Shown here: piece after piece, positions 17,441 through 26,709 of the stretch
Layout: each line of letters begins with the position of its first letter
Numbering within the stretch: the stretch's first letter is position 1
NCBI GenBank assembly: GCA_963842515.1
Contig: CAWJGO010000005.1
Location: forward strand, 434,001 to 498,000
Source of the DNA: CADEED01 sp963842515
Lineage (GTDB): Bacteria; Pseudomonadota; Gammaproteobacteria; Steroidobacterales; Steroidobacteraceae
DNA length: 64,000 nt
Direction of reading: 5' to 3'
The notes under the pieces: generated by a model
The model's input: only the letters and a program-made list of their open reading frames with translations
Database searches by the model: none
Told to the model about the DNA's origin: nothing
Translations under genes and position numbers: made by a program

Positions 17441-20400
17441 TTATGTAATAGCCGGGCCCGTGCTGGCAGCCAGACGCTGCCCGAGGCTCCGTTGCGACAG
17501 CAATCGATATAGCCCTGGCAGCACCATCAGCGTGAGCAAGGTCGATGAAACGATGCCGCCGATAACGACGGTCGCCAGCGGGCGTTGAACTTCCGCGCCG
17601 GGTCCAACATTCAGCGCCATCGGCAAAAAACCCAGTGACGCCACGAGGGCCGTGACGAGGACCGCGCGAAGTCTGCCCATTGCACCGCGGACGATCGCCT
17701 CGTCGATGGTCTGGCCATTCTGTTCGAGTGTTCGAATGAGGCCCACCATTACCAGGCCGTTCAATACCGCCACGCCTGACAAGGCAATGAATCCAACCCC
17801 CGCTGAAATCGAGAGAGGTATGTCTCTTAGCCACAGCGCGGCGATGCCGCCAGTCAGTGCGAGCGGCACTCCGCTGAAAATGGCAACCGCAGCACGCATG
17901 GACCCGAAGGCAAAGAAGAGCAGCGCGAGAATGACGAACAGCGCAACGGGCACTACAACGCTCAATCGCTGCGCAGCCGAGACGAGCTGCTCGAAGGTGC
18001 CGCCGTAGTCGATCCAGTAGCCAGGCGGTGTTTGCAAGTCGCGATCGAGCGTCGCTTCGACCTCCGCAACGAATCCACCGAGATCACGGCCGCGCACATT
18101 CGCCGTGACTACCACGCGACGTTTGCCGTTCTCGCGATTGACTTGATTCGGTCCCATGGTCTCGATGATCTGCGCCACTTCGCGCAGCGGGACGAACTGT
18201 GGCTCGCCGGAAGCCCAGTTGGCACTGCGTGAGACTTCATCCTCGTTTGGCTGCAAGGTGCGAGGTATCGGCAGATCCGCCAACCATTCGGGGCTCTGGC
18301 GGAGCTCCTCGGGCAATCGCACAACGATGTCCGCGCGGCGATCGCCTTCGACGAATTGCCCGGCGATCGTTCCGCCGACGGCGGTACTCACCGCGCGCTG
18401 AACATCGCGCGGATTGAGACCGTATCGCGAGAGTGACTGGCGATCCGGATTCACGACCAACATGGGCAGTCCGGTGGTTTCCTCAACCCGCACATCCGCC
18501 GCACCGGGGACAGTGCGCGCGCTGTCGGCGATCCTCGCCGCCAATCGGTTGAGCACATCGAGATCATCGCCGTTGATCTTGATCGCCACATCCGCCCGCA
18601 CGCCCGAAATGAGCTCATTCATTCGCATCTGTATGGGCTGTGTAAACTCGTAGTTGTTGCCGGGCAGGGATCGAGCCACCGTTTCGATGTCTTGCAGCAG
18701 CGCGGCCTTGCTCTTTCGCCGGTCTGGCCACGCCTCGCGCGCCTTCATCATGACGAAGGTGTCCGTCATGGACGGCGGCATGGGATCGTTCGCGACCTCG
18801 GCTGTGCCGATGCGGCTGAAGACACGCGCGACCTCCGGAAGCTGCGCCAGGCGGCGCTCGAGCACTTTTTGCATGTGAACCGCCTGTGTCAGGCTCGTGC
18901 CAGGAACCCGAAGCGCGTGGACCGCCACATCTCCTTCATCCAGACTCGGAACGAACTCCATCCCGAGCCGAGTCGCGAGCACTGCTGATAAGGCCACCAA
19001 CACCCCCGCGGCGCCCACCACCGGCACGCGATGCGCCAATGCCCAACGCAGCACTGGTTCGAAGCGGACGTGCGCTTCGCGCATGATGCGGTTCTCCTGT
19101 TCCGGCACCTTCCCGCCCAGAAGCAGCGCAACGCTCGCCGGCACGAAAGTCAGCGACAGCACCATGGCACTGGTCAAGGCGAGCATCACGGTGATCGCCA
19201 TCGGGTGGAACATTTTCCCTTCGACACCGGTGAGCGCGAAGATCGGCAGGTACACGGCTGTGATGATGCCGATGCCGAACAGGCTTGGCCGGATCACTTC
19301 GGACGTCGCGCGCGCCGCAAGCTCGAAGCGTTCTTCGCGCCCGAGGATGCGCCCGAGCCGGCGCTGCTCTTCGCCAAGACGCCGCAGCGCGTTCTCGACG
19401 ATGATTACGGCGCCATCGACGATGAGCCCGAAGTCGAGTGCGCCCAAGCTCATGAGATTGCCGGAAACGCCGCCGCGCACCATGCCCGTGATGGTCATGA
19501 GCATTGATAGCGGGATGACCGCGGCCGTGATGAGAGCAGCGCGAAGATTGCCGAGCAGCACGAAGAGCACGGCAATGACGAGCAGCGCACCTTCTATGAG
19601 ACTGGTGCGCACTGTGGCAATCGTTCGATCGACCAGGCTCGTGCGGTCGTACACCGCCTGAATCAGCACACCTTTCGGCAGACTCTTCTGGATATCGCCG
19701 ACTCTTGCCGCCGCTGCCCGCGCCACCGCGCGACTGTTTTCACCAAAGAGCATGAATACCGTGCCGAGGACCACCTCTTCGCCATTTTGGGTGGCAGCGC
19801 CGTTTCGCAGCTCCCTGCCTTCACCGACCGTGGCGATATCGCGGATCCGAATCGGCACGCCGTCCCGCCGATCGAGAACGATGGTCTCGAGTGCCGACAT
19901 GTCTGGTGCCTGATTCGGAATCCGAACGAGCAACTGTTGGCCGCGGCGCTCGATGTATCCCGCGCCGACGTTCTGGTTGTTCTCGGTGAGTGCGTCGATC
20001 ACATCATCGAACGTGAATCCGTGCGCCAGCAATCGTGCGGGATCCGGTGTCACATGGATCTGCCGCACATAGCCACCAATGGCATTGACTTCCGTGACTC
20101 CCGGCGTGTTGCGCAACTGTGGCCGCACGACCCAATCGTGCAGTGACCGCAAATCCATCGCATTCCACGGCTGGCCATCAGGACGACGAGCCGCGGGATC
20201 GGCGGTCACCGTGTACAGAAAAATTTCTCCCAATCCGCTTGCAATAGGTCCCAACTCAGGCTCGAGGCCGGGGGGAAGTTGCGACTTCACTTGCGAGATG
20301 CGCTCGGACACCTGCTGGCGCGCGAAGAAGATGTCGGTGCCGTCTTTGAACACGACGGTGACTTGCGAGAGGCCGTATCGCGACAACGAGCGGGTGTATT

Positions 20401-20656
20401 CGAGCCTCGGCAGACCGGCGAGTGCGGTTTCGATGACAAACGTGACTCGTTGTTCGGCCTCAAGTGGCGAATAACCAGACGCTTCGGTATTGATCTGCAC
20501 CTGCACGTTGGTGATGTCGGGCGTGGCATCGATGGACAGCCTCGCGAAACTCCAGACACCCACCGCGGCCATTGCGAATGTGAGCGTCAACATCAACCAG
20601 CGATGCGCGATCGCGAATCGAACCATGCGCTCCAGGCGTGGGGTCTCAGTGCTCAT
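17441..20656 (-). CDS. czcA: Heavy-metal efflux RND transporter, CzcA/CusA family
   Basis: The 1071-residue inner-membrane pump has the RND layout of twelve helices with two large periplasmic domains. The proton-relay segment 'LDFGLIVDGAVIIVEN' carries D408, D414 and E421, equivalent to D402/D408/E415 of Cupriavidus CzcA. This argues for a CzcA-like divalent cation (Zn/Co/Cd) pump over a Cu/Ag CusA, though substrate is inferred. Overlapping or abutting genes upstream encode the adaptor and the outer-membrane channel, giving the order channel-adaptor-pump in one transcript. The last helices and tail ('GQRLAASTGPAIT') are complete. Confidence 0.94.
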   Translation of the reverse strand: MSTETPRLERMVRFAIAHRWLMLTLTFAMAAVGVWSFARLSIDATPDITNVQVQINTEASGYSPLEAEQRVTFVIETALAGLPRLEYTRSLSRYGLSQVTVVFKDGTDIFFARQQVSERISQVKSQLPPGLEPELGPIASGLGEIFLYTVTADPAARRPDGQPWNAMDLRSLHDWVVRPQLRNTPGVTEVNAIGGYVRQIHVTPDPARLLAHGFTFDDVIDALTENNQNVGAGYIERRGQQLLVRIPNQAPDMSALETIVLDRRDGVPIRIRDIATVGEGRELRNGAATQNGEEVVLGTVFMLFGENSRAVARAAAARVGDIQKSLPKGVLIQAVYDRTSLVDRTIATVRTSLIEGALLVIAVLFVLLGNLRAALITAAVIPLSMLMTITGMVRGGVSGNLMSLGALDFGLIVDGAVIIVENALRRLGEEQRRLGRILGREERFELAARATSEVIRPSLFGIGIITAVYLPIFALTGVEGKMFHPMAITVMLALTSAMVLSLTFVPASVALLLGGKVPEQENRIMREAHVRFEPVLRWALAHRVPVVGAAGVLVALSAVLATRLGMEFVPSLDEGDVAVHALRVPGTSLTQAVHMQKVLERRLAQLPEVARVFSRIGTAEVANDPMPPSMTDTFVMMKAREAWPDRRKSKAALLQDIETVARSLPGNNYEFTQPIQMRMNELISGVRADVAIKINGDDLDVLNRLAARIADSARTVPGAADVRVEETTGLPMLVVNPDRQSLSRYGLNPRDVQRAVSTAVGGTIAGQFVEGDRRADIVVRLPEELRQSPEWLADLPIPRTLQPNEDEVSRSANWASGEPQFVPLREVAQIIETMGPNQVNRENGKRRVVVTANVRGRDLGGFVAEVEATLDRDLQTPPGYWIDYGGTFEQLVSAAQRLSVVVPVALFVILALLFFAFGSMRAAVAIFSGVPLALTGGIAALWLRDIPLSISAGVGFIALSGVAVLNGLVMVGLIRTLEQNGQTIDEAIVRGAMGRLRAVLVTALVASLGFLPMALNVGPGAEVQRPLATVVIGGIVSSTLLTLMVLPGLYRLLSQRSLGQRLAASTGPAIT

Positions 20657-21572
20657 GAGCCGCGCTCTCTTTCTCGAGATCCGCCTTGATGAGGTAGCTC
20701 TGCTCGACGACGATCTCTTCGCCGGCGGTCAGTCCGTGCAGGACCTCCGCGGTAGTCGCATCGCGTTGCCCTATCTTCACGGGTCGCGGCGAGTAGATGT
20801 TCCCCGCGCGTGTGAATACCACCGTTTCACCTTCGAAAGTCTGCAGCGCCGCGACTGGAACCACGAACGGCGCTTCGGTTTGGCTGACAATCACTCGTGC
20901 GCGGACCGCGGACCCTGGTCGCCACTGGCCGTCCTCGTTGCGGATGGTGGCTCGCGCCACCGTGCTTTGACTGGCGGTCGCGGTGCCCGGAAGGATGCGA
21001 TCAAGCCTGGTCGTAGTCCGTACACCGTCACTCAGGCGGGTGACTTCGACCGCGAGCCCCGGAGTGATGTGCTGGGCGTCGCCGCCGAAAAGATGCAGGT
21101 CGACCCACAGCGAAGACAGATCCGCGAGCTCGAACAGCGGCTCAACCCCCGCCAGATCGCCCGGACCTGCCGACACATCGAGAACCGTTCCGGCGAAGGG
21201 TGCAGTGATGGCATAAGCCGTGAGACTCAGGTTGCTCTCGACGATGGCGAGCGTCTGTCCTGCCTTGACCACATCGCCCACGCCGACTCGCACTGCCTGC
21301 ACGGGCCCTGCGTAACGGGCGCGCACGCGCGCGTGTTTGCCTTCGATCGGGGTCAGCAATCCCTGAACCTCATGCGAGTCGCGCACCACGCCGGGGCCGA
21401 CGGGGATGGTGCGCACACCGAGCTCGACAGCAGTCTTTTCGTCGATCGTGACCTCGTCGTGGTGCTTTGCTTTTTCTTCGGGATGCTCGCGCGAACCGCT
21501 GTGATCGTCACAGGCCGACAAAGTGGTGGCCGCAATGGAAGTCCACAGCACGGCAAAGATCTTTTTGTTCAT
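20646..21572 (-). CDS. czcB: RND efflux periplasmic adaptor, CzcB/CusB family lipoprotein
   Basis: The 308-residue adaptor has a lipoprotein signal with 'TLSAC' (C21). A His/acid-rich stretch just after it ('REHPEEKAKHHDE') may bind metal. Lipoyl-like and beta-barrel domains follow ('GPVQAVRVGVGDVVKAGQTLAIVE', 'APFAGTVLDVSAGPG', 'SLWVDLHLFGGD'). It is shorter than typical CzcB (about 400-520 residues), with a reduced alpha-hairpin. Its stop overlaps the czcA start by eleven bases, and its start overlaps the TolC-like stop as ATGA. Confidence 0.92.
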   Translation of the reverse strand: MNKKIFAVLWTSIAATTLSACDDHSGSREHPEEKAKHHDEVTIDEKTAVELGVRTIPVGPGVVRDSHEVQGLLTPIEGKHARVRARYAGPVQAVRVGVGDVVKAGQTLAIVESNLSLTAYAITAPFAGTVLDVSAGPGDLAGVEPLFELADLSSLWVDLHLFGGDAQHITPGLAVEVTRLSDGVRTTTRLDRILPGTATASQSTVARATIRNEDGQWRPGSAVRARVIVSQTEAPFVVPVAALQTFEGETVVFTRAGNIYSPRPVKIGQRDATTAEVLHGLTAGEEIVVEQSYLIKADLEKESAAHEH

Positions 21573-22840
21573 GGCTGGATGCTCTCGACCTTGCTTGCTT
21601 CGACAAATGGCGACCCGGTCAGTCGCTGGATTTCAATCAGTGCCCGATGCGCCTCCAGCGCAGCGAGCAATTGCTCCCGTCGCGCCGACATCGCGTCGAC
21701 CTGGACTTGAGACCACTCGGTGTAGGTGAGGGCGCCCGCGCGGAACGCGCGTTCTGACGAGCGCTCGGCGTGGTCGAGTTTCGGCAACAGGAAATCGCGT
21801 GCAGCAGCGACTTCGGCGCTGGCACCGATGAAGGTCGACCAGGCATCGATCAAAGTCGACTCGAGAGTCATCGCCTCGGATTCACGCTCGAGCGACAACG
21901 CCGCGAGGTCGGCCCGAGCGGCGCGTATGGCGGGTTCAGCGCGAATTGCGCTGCCCAACGGGACGGAGACACCCACGACCGCCGCCCACGAGCCATCTTC
22001 TTCGAGGCGTCGCACACCGGCTCGCCAGTCGATGTCGGTGGTGCGTTGTGATCGCGCGAGTTGCACGCGCGCTTCTTTCAAGCGCGATTCATCTGCGTAG
22101 CGGCGCAGCTCGGGGCTGCGCTCGATGAATTCGCGCAGTTTCTCGAGCGAAGGGATGGAAGGCAAAGAAAGGGGATCTCCCGCCACGCGACTGAAGCCGG
22201 GTTCGCGATCCTTCCAAAGCACGGCGAGTCTACGCATCGCTGCCGACGATTGAGCACGCAGACGATCCCGATGGAGCGTGGCGCGAACCAACGCGGCTTC
22301 GGCGGCCAGTCGCACCGGCTCGGGCGTAGCGCCAGCGCGCACTCGCTGAGTCGCGGCCTCGAAAGCTTTCACGCGCTGCGCAAGCTCGACCGCGGCAAGC
22401 TCTTCCATGACTTGCAGTGACAATCGGTCGAGATAACGCCGCGCGACTTCAGCCAGGAGATCTGCCCGACGCTGTTCCTGCTGCAACGCCAGTGTGCTGA
22501 GCCGCGCATCGGCGACGGCTACGCGCGCTTCGCGCTTGTTGCCGCGTTCGAACACGGAGGCAAGGCTCAGCGTCGACTCTGCGGAGTCGAATGCAGAGCC
22601 ATGCCCGGAGCGTGGCGCGTTCTCGAGCTCCAAATCCACGCGCAACGGTGGCCGCAGTCCATCAGTTTCGAGAGTCGCGGCGGCGCCTTCTCGCAGGTGC
22701 GTGAAACGCGCCAGATCAGGGTGCTCTTCGAGGACGCGAGCAAACGCTGCCTCGAGCGTGAGCACGGGCGCTTCTTGTGCCCGCGCAGGCGCACAGCAGA
22801 AGCTGACAGCGGCGACTATCGCCGCGCATCGAGATGGCAT
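21569..22840 (-). CDS. czcC: TolC-family outer-membrane efflux channel (CzcC-like)
   Basis: I place the start at the ATG at 22840 because a good ribosome-binding site (GGAGG, eight bases upstream) precedes it and the product then begins with a signal peptide ('MPSRCAAIVAAVSFCCAPARAQ'). The 423-residue protein shows the duplicated outer-membrane efflux protein repeats: long helices with 'AFARVLEEHPDLARF' at the N-terminus and 'GVSVPLGSAIRAEPAIRAAR' in the second half. It should form the outer-membrane exit duct for the adaptor and pump encoded downstream. Confidence 0.9.
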   Translation of the reverse strand: MPSRCAAIVAAVSFCCAPARAQEAPVLTLEAAFARVLEEHPDLARFTHLREGAAATLETDGLRPPLRVDLELENAPRSGHGSAFDSAESTLSLASVFERGNKREARVAVADARLSTLALQQEQRRADLLAEVARRYLDRLSLQVMEELAAVELAQRVKAFEAATQRVRAGATPEPVRLAAEAALVRATLHRDRLRAQSSAAMRRLAVLWKDREPGFSRVAGDPLSLPSIPSLEKLREFIERSPELRRYADESRLKEARVQLARSQRTTDIDWRAGVRRLEEDGSWAAVVGVSVPLGSAIRAEPAIRAARADLAALSLERESEAMTLESTLIDAWSTFIGASAEVAAARDFLLPKLDHAERSSERAFRAGALTYTEWSQVQVDAMSARREQLLAALEAHRALIEIQRLTGSPFVEASKVESIQP

Positions 22841-22889
22841 GATGAATCCTCCAAACGAGCTGCAGGGCGCCGGCATCGCCGGCGAGGAA

Positions 22890-23267
22890 TCATGCAGCGT
22901 TGATTGGAGGTCTCAGGAGCGTGGGGGGCGTCCAGAGTGTGGGCGCGGCCGTGGCGAAACCGACATTCGTGTAAGCGATGGCGACTAGGGAACAAGACGT
23001 AGAGCTGGCGCGCTGGCTCACGGCGACGCCGCAACATCCGCCGCAGTAAGCGCAATCGAAGCACAAGGTACAGCAGTCATCGCCGGCGCCGTCTGCCGAA
23101 GCCGGCGAATCCGCGTTGAGCACCGTTTGTTGGGGCGCAAAGACTTCTTCGAGTCCGCAGGCCAGCGAGCCTTGCGACGCGAGCAGTGCCGCCACGAGAA
23201 ACAGTACGCGCAACGCCGGCGCCCGGCGAAGCCGGTCGAACAGCATCATTTCATTACGCGTCGACAT
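22890..23267 (-). CDS. Cysteine-rich exported small protein of the metal-efflux operon
   Basis: The 125-residue protein has a Sec-type signal (hydrophobic 'LRVLFLVAALLASQGSLA'). A cysteine cluster then contains C65, C66, C69, C72, C75, C78 and C79, plus C37 and C92. Such a cluster could bind soft metals or iron in the periplasm. It lies 49 bases upstream of the TolC-like gene in the same direction, the position held by czcI-type genes in other czc operons. It is not clearly homologous to CzcI, which is His-rich. A regulatory or metal-binding role in efflux is inference. Methionines at residues 7 and 8 are alternative starts. Confidence 0.68.
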   Translation of the reverse strand: MSTRNEMMLFDRLRRAPALRVLFLVAALLASQGSLACGLEEVFAPQQTVLNADSPASADGAGDDCCTLCFDCAYCGGCCGVAVSQRASSTSCSLVAIAYTNVGFATAAPTLWTPPTLLRPPINAA

Positions 23268-23329
23268 GCGGGCGGATTATGCATGGCCGGGGCGAACGCC
23301 GTCTGCCGAATCCGCGCACTGGCGGCTGT

Positions 23330-24154
23330 CTACTTCGGCGGTTCCGTTCCCGGCGCTGCGTCTTCCATCGGGAAGGTGGTGGCGCCTGACTGGGGTGTCT
23401 CAGCTGGCGGCGACGCCGCGGTGTCCGGCGTGGTGGTGGCCGCGCTGTGCGGAGCCGCAGCCGGTTGAGCGCCGGAAGTGCTGGTGAGGATGGCGCGCTG
23501 GAAACGCTTGGCAGCTTCGGCATCCGTGGTGATGTTCCCGGCGATGATCTCCGCCGCCGGGGCGCGTTTGCCGTAGAGCTTGGTGTTTGATTTCGTGTCG
23601 ATGGCGATCACGGTGCCGTCGATGGACACGCCGGCGAACAAGCCGCGGTTGCGTGAATAGGAATACACCTCGGCGGTGAAATTCTGGTCGGTGGCAGCGG
23701 ATGCCGAACGCCCGACTGGGCCCGCGGCGACCGAGGCGTCGCCACCCAGCGTGAGTTTGCCGTCGGTGATGCCTTCGATGCTCTTGCGCGTGGTGAACAC
23801 CAGCACGATGTCGGTGGATTGCACGCCGATCTGCCAACCGACGTTGCCGCCGGTGATCGAGACCATGATGGGGTTCGAGAATCTTCCGTTGGCATCGCGC
23901 ACGACCATCGCGCCGCTGCCCCGCCGCCCGCCGACCACGGCAGCGACTTTCACCACGTTGGGAATGACCGCGACGCCGTAGGCGCGCGACAGCAGGCGCT
24001 CGGGGATGAGCGTGTCGCGCTGAGTGCGCAGCTCTTCGAGCACCCCCGAAGCTTCGATGAGGCGCGCTTCTTCGCGCGCGCCGGCGAAGGCGGGTTGCAC
24101 GACGCTGGCGGCGCCGGTGGCGGCAAACAACAACGTGACGAGAAATTTGTTCAT
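23330..24154 (-). CDS. SYLF (YSC84)-domain exported protein
   Basis: From the ATG at 24154 the product is 274 residues with a signal peptide ('MNKFLVTLLFAATGAASVVQPAFA'). A SYLF/Ysc84 domain follows over about residues 30-195: 'LLSRAYGVAVIPNVVKVAAVVGG', 'GSGAMVVRD', 'GGNVGWQIGVQSTDIVLVFTT' and 'DASVAAGPVGRSASA'. SYLF domains are lipid-binding. The C-terminal 60 residues are a low-complexity Ala/Pro/Thr-rich tail. It precedes the Cys-rich and efflux genes on the same strand by 62 bases and may share their transcript, but a functional link is not evident. Confidence 0.88.
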   Translation of the reverse strand: MNKFLVTLLFAATGAASVVQPAFAGAREEARLIEASGVLEELRTQRDTLIPERLLSRAYGVAVIPNVVKVAAVVGGRRGSGAMVVRDANGRFSNPIMVSITGGNVGWQIGVQSTDIVLVFTTRKSIEGITDGKLTLGGDASVAAGPVGRSASAATDQNFTAEVYSYSRNRGLFAGVSIDGTVIAIDTKSNTKLYGKRAPAAEIIAGNITTDAEAAKRFQRAILTSTSGAQPAAAPHSAATTTPDTAASPPAETPQSGATTFPMEDAAPGTEPPK

Positions 24155-24228
24155 TGCCCTTTCCTTATAAAAACAGGCCACGCATCCAATTGGGCCGGCA
24201 GCTTAACGCATGCGGCATAATTGCCTCC
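24155..24228. promoter_or_regulatory. Divergent promoter region between SYLF and ApbE genes
   Basis: The 74-base gap between divergent starts has AT-rich hexamers that could be -10 elements: TTATAA at 24165-24170 and CATAAT at 24216-24221, the latter reading toward the apbE-like gene. A matching -35 element for the rightward promoter is not obvious. Confidence 0.35.
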
Positions 24229-25233
24229 ATGCTTATACGACCATGCACTTTCGACCGGGTGCGCGCCATCGGGTTCCGCCTCTTGTTTGCCGCGGTTCTG
24301 TGGCCCGGGCCGGCGCAGGCGGAGTGGATCACGCGCAACGAAGCCATCATGGGCACACGCTGCGCGGTCGAATTGTGGAGCGACGATAAGGCGGCAGGCG
24401 AGGCTGCCATCACGTCGGTTTTTGACGACATGAAGCGTATCGACCGCCTCATGAGCACCTGGAAGGAGGACACCGAGATTTCCAAGGTGAATCGCGAGGG
24501 GTCCAAACATCCGGTGAAAATAAGCCCTGAGCTTTTCAGGCTGCTGCAGGTTTCGGTGGAGTACTCGGAGCTCACCCACGGCGCCTTCGACATCACGTAT
24601 GCCAGCGTCGGCTATCTATACGACTTCAAGAAAGGCGTGCACCCGGACCAGACGGCGATCGCCAAGGCGCTGCCCGGCGTCAACTGGCGCCATATGGTTC
24701 TCGATGCGAAGAACACCACCGTGTATTTCACGCGGCCGGGCATGCGCATCGATCTCGGTGGCATCGCCAAGGGACACGCGGTGGATCGTGGCATCGAGAT
24801 TCTGAAGAAGCAGGGTGTTACTCGCGCCATGGTCAATTCCGGCGGCGACACCCGCATCATCGGCGACCGTTTTGGCAAGCCGTGGGTGGTCGGAATTCGC
24901 GACCCCGACCATGAGAGCAAGACCTTTCTACGCATGCCGCTGTCCGACACGGCGTTCTCGACCTCAGGCGACTACGAGCGCTACTTCGACGAGGACGGCA
25001 AGCGGTTTCACCACATCATCGATCCGAAAACTGGTGACTCGGCGCGCAAGGCGCGCAGTGTCACCGTCATCAGCGGCAATGCCACGCGCACCGACGCACT
25101 CACCAAGAGCGTGTTCATCATGGGGCCTGAAGAAGGCATTGCATTCATCAACACGCTGCCCGATGTGGATGCCGTGGCGGTGGCGCCCGATGGCAAGGTG
25201 ATCTATTCGAAGGGGCTGATGCCGCCGCAGTGA
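24229..25233 (+). CDS. apbE: FAD:protein FMN transferase (ApbE family)
   Basis: From the ATG at 24229 the protein has 334 residues with a signal peptide ending 'GPAQA'. Family motifs are present in order: 'MGTRCAVELW', 'DRLMSTWKEDTEISKVN', 'THGAFDITYASVGYLYDF', 'RIDLGGIAKGHAVDRG', 'VNSGGDTRIIG', 'FSTSGDYERYF', 'HHIIDPKTGDSARKARSVTV' and 'ATRTDALTKSVFIMG'. The aspartates that hold divalent metal and the FAD pocket are intact. ApbE proteins transfer FMN from FAD to threonine in (S/T)GA(T/S)-type sites of exported redox proteins. Several such sites occur in proteins encoded at 27.9-33.7 kb, which may be its targets (inference). Confidence 0.95.
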   Translation: MLIRPCTFDRVRAIGFRLLFAAVLWPGPAQAEWITRNEAIMGTRCAVELWSDDKAAGEAAITSVFDDMKRIDRLMSTWKEDTEISKVNREGSKHPVKISPELFRLLQVSVEYSELTHGAFDITYASVGYLYDFKKGVHPDQTAIAKALPGVNWRHMVLDAKNTTVYFTRPGMRIDLGGIAKGHAVDRGIEILKKQGVTRAMVNSGGDTRIIGDRFGKPWVVGIRDPDHESKTFLRMPLSDTAFSTSGDYERYFDEDGKRFHHIIDPKTGDSARKARSVTVISGNATRTDALTKSVFIMGPEEGIAFINTLPDVDAVAVAPDGKVIYSKGLMPPQ

Positions 25234-25302
25234 CGGCGGGCTGCGTGGCGCTTAGCGGGTGCGCGCGCAATTACATCCATGTCAGAACTCAGGAAGGCTT
25301 CC

Positions 25303-26709
25303 ATGACCGCACCCATCAGGTTTTTCGTCGCCGCATTGCTGTTTGCCGGCACGGTCTCGGCACAATCGACGCCGATTGAGGTCCACACCTCGCCGCAGGC
25401 GGACCCCGGCGTCTATTCCGGGCGCCTCAAAGTACCCTACCCGACGCCCTACGAACTCGCGCCCGAAGCGGCGATCCGCAAGTTGCTCGAACACGTCCAT
25501 GCCTATGTGGAACAGGCGGCGCCGGTGCAGGTGATCGATGGCGACACGGGCGCGCCGGTTCCAGACCTGGCGCGCCTGCCCGCCAAGGTGGCGCTGGCGC
25601 GCACCGATATGCAGATCCTCACCTACGAGTGGGGCGTCACCTACGCCGGCATGCTTCGCAGTACGCAGGTGACTGGCGACAGGCGCTACAGCGATTACAC
25701 CCACGTGCGGGTGTCCGCGATCGCGACGCTGGCTGCGCACGCGAAGAAGAACCTGCCACCGGGCACCACGCACGCTAACTACCCGGTCTCGAAACACGGG
25801 CTGGGGCTGCGATCCATCCTGCTCCCGGGCAGGCTGGACGATTCGGGTGCCATGTGCGCCGCACTCATCAAGGCCGAGCTTGCCGGTCTCGGCGACAAGA
25901 AGCTGCGGCCCTGGATAGACAACTACGTGAAGTACGTGTCCACCGGCCAGTTCCGGCTCGCGGATGGAACCCTGGCACGCAATCGCCCACTGCCCAATTC
26001 GCTGTGGCTCGATGACCTCTACATGAGCGTGCCGTGTCTGGCGCAGGCCGGGAAACTCACCGGTGAGCGTCGCTATTTCGACGATGCGGCGAAACAGATC
26101 CTGCAATTCGCCGATCGCATGTTCGTCAAGGACAAGGGCCTATACATGCACGCCTGGGTGCAGGAGATGAAGCATCACCCGGCCTTTCATTGGGCGCGCG
26201 CGAACGGCTGGGCCATCATGGCCACGGTCGAGTTGTTAGAGGTGCTGCCCGAAGACCATGCTGACCGGCCCCGAGTACTCGCGCTGTTCCGGGAACACGC
26301 CGCCGGGCTCATCGCGACGCAGGGCCACGCCGGCCGCTGGCATCAACTGCTCGACCGGAGCGAGTCGTATGAAGAGACCTCGGCGAGCGCGATGTTCGTA
26401 TTCGGCATGGCGCGCGGCATCAATCGCGGCTGGCTGGATGGCCTCGCGTTCGGTCCAGCGGTATCGCTAGGCTGGAATGCCGTCGTCGCGAAGGTGAACG
26501 CGAAAGGGCAGGTGGAAGGCACCTGCGTGGGTACCGGCGTTGGCTGGGACCCGATGTTCTATATGTATCGCCCGGTGCACGTGCTGGCCGCGCATGGTTA
26601 CGGGCCGGTGCTGCTGGCGGGCGCCGAGATGATCGACCTGCGCAAGGGCAACCCGGACATCGGCCTCCACGATGGTGGATTGCAGTTCGGGAAGGCCAAG
26701 GAAAACTAG
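25303..26709 (+). CDS. Glycoside hydrolase family 88/105-like protein
   Basis: I chose the ATG at 25303, preceded by AGGAAGG, over the ATG at 25279. The product has 468 residues and a signal peptide ('IRFFVAALLFAGTVSAQ'). The (alpha/alpha)6-barrel family is suggested by 'WLDDLYMSVPCLAQAGKLTGERRYFDDA', 'GLYMHAWVQEMKHHPAFHWARANGW', 'DRSESYEETSASAMFVFGMARGI' and 'GTCVGTGVG'. These match unsaturated uronyl or rhamnogalacturonyl hydrolases (YteR/YesR group). It would act in the periplasm or outside on oligosaccharides released by a lyase. No pectate lyase or sugar transporter is nearby. It is convergent with, and overlaps by four bases, the DUF3570 gene. Confidence 0.87.
   Translation: MTAPIRFFVAALLFAGTVSAQSTPIEVHTSPQADPGVYSGRLKVPYPTPYELAPEAAIRKLLEHVHAYVEQAAPVQVIDGDTGAPVPDLARLPAKVALARTDMQILTYEWGVTYAGMLRSTQVTGDRRYSDYTHVRVSAIATLAAHAKKNLPPGTTHANYPVSKHGLGLRSILLPGRLDDSGAMCAALIKAELAGLGDKKLRPWIDNYVKYVSTGQFRLADGTLARNRPLPNSLWLDDLYMSVPCLAQAGKLTGERRYFDDAAKQILQFADRMFVKDKGLYMHAWVQEMKHHPAFHWARANGWAIMATVELLEVLPEDHADRPRVLALFREHAAGLIATQGHAGRWHQLLDRSESYEETSASAMFVFGMARGINRGWLDGLAFGPAVSLGWNAVVAKVNAKGQVEGTCVGTGVGWDPMFYMYRPVHVLAAHGYGPVLLAGAEMIDLRKGNPDIGLHDGGLQFGKAKEN

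Noticed and set aside
17298..17834. A 178-residue minus-strand frame across the end of czcA
   Set aside because: It overlaps czcA in another frame and is Arg/Gly-biased; the region after 17440 is better explained by the dienelactone hydrolase remnant.
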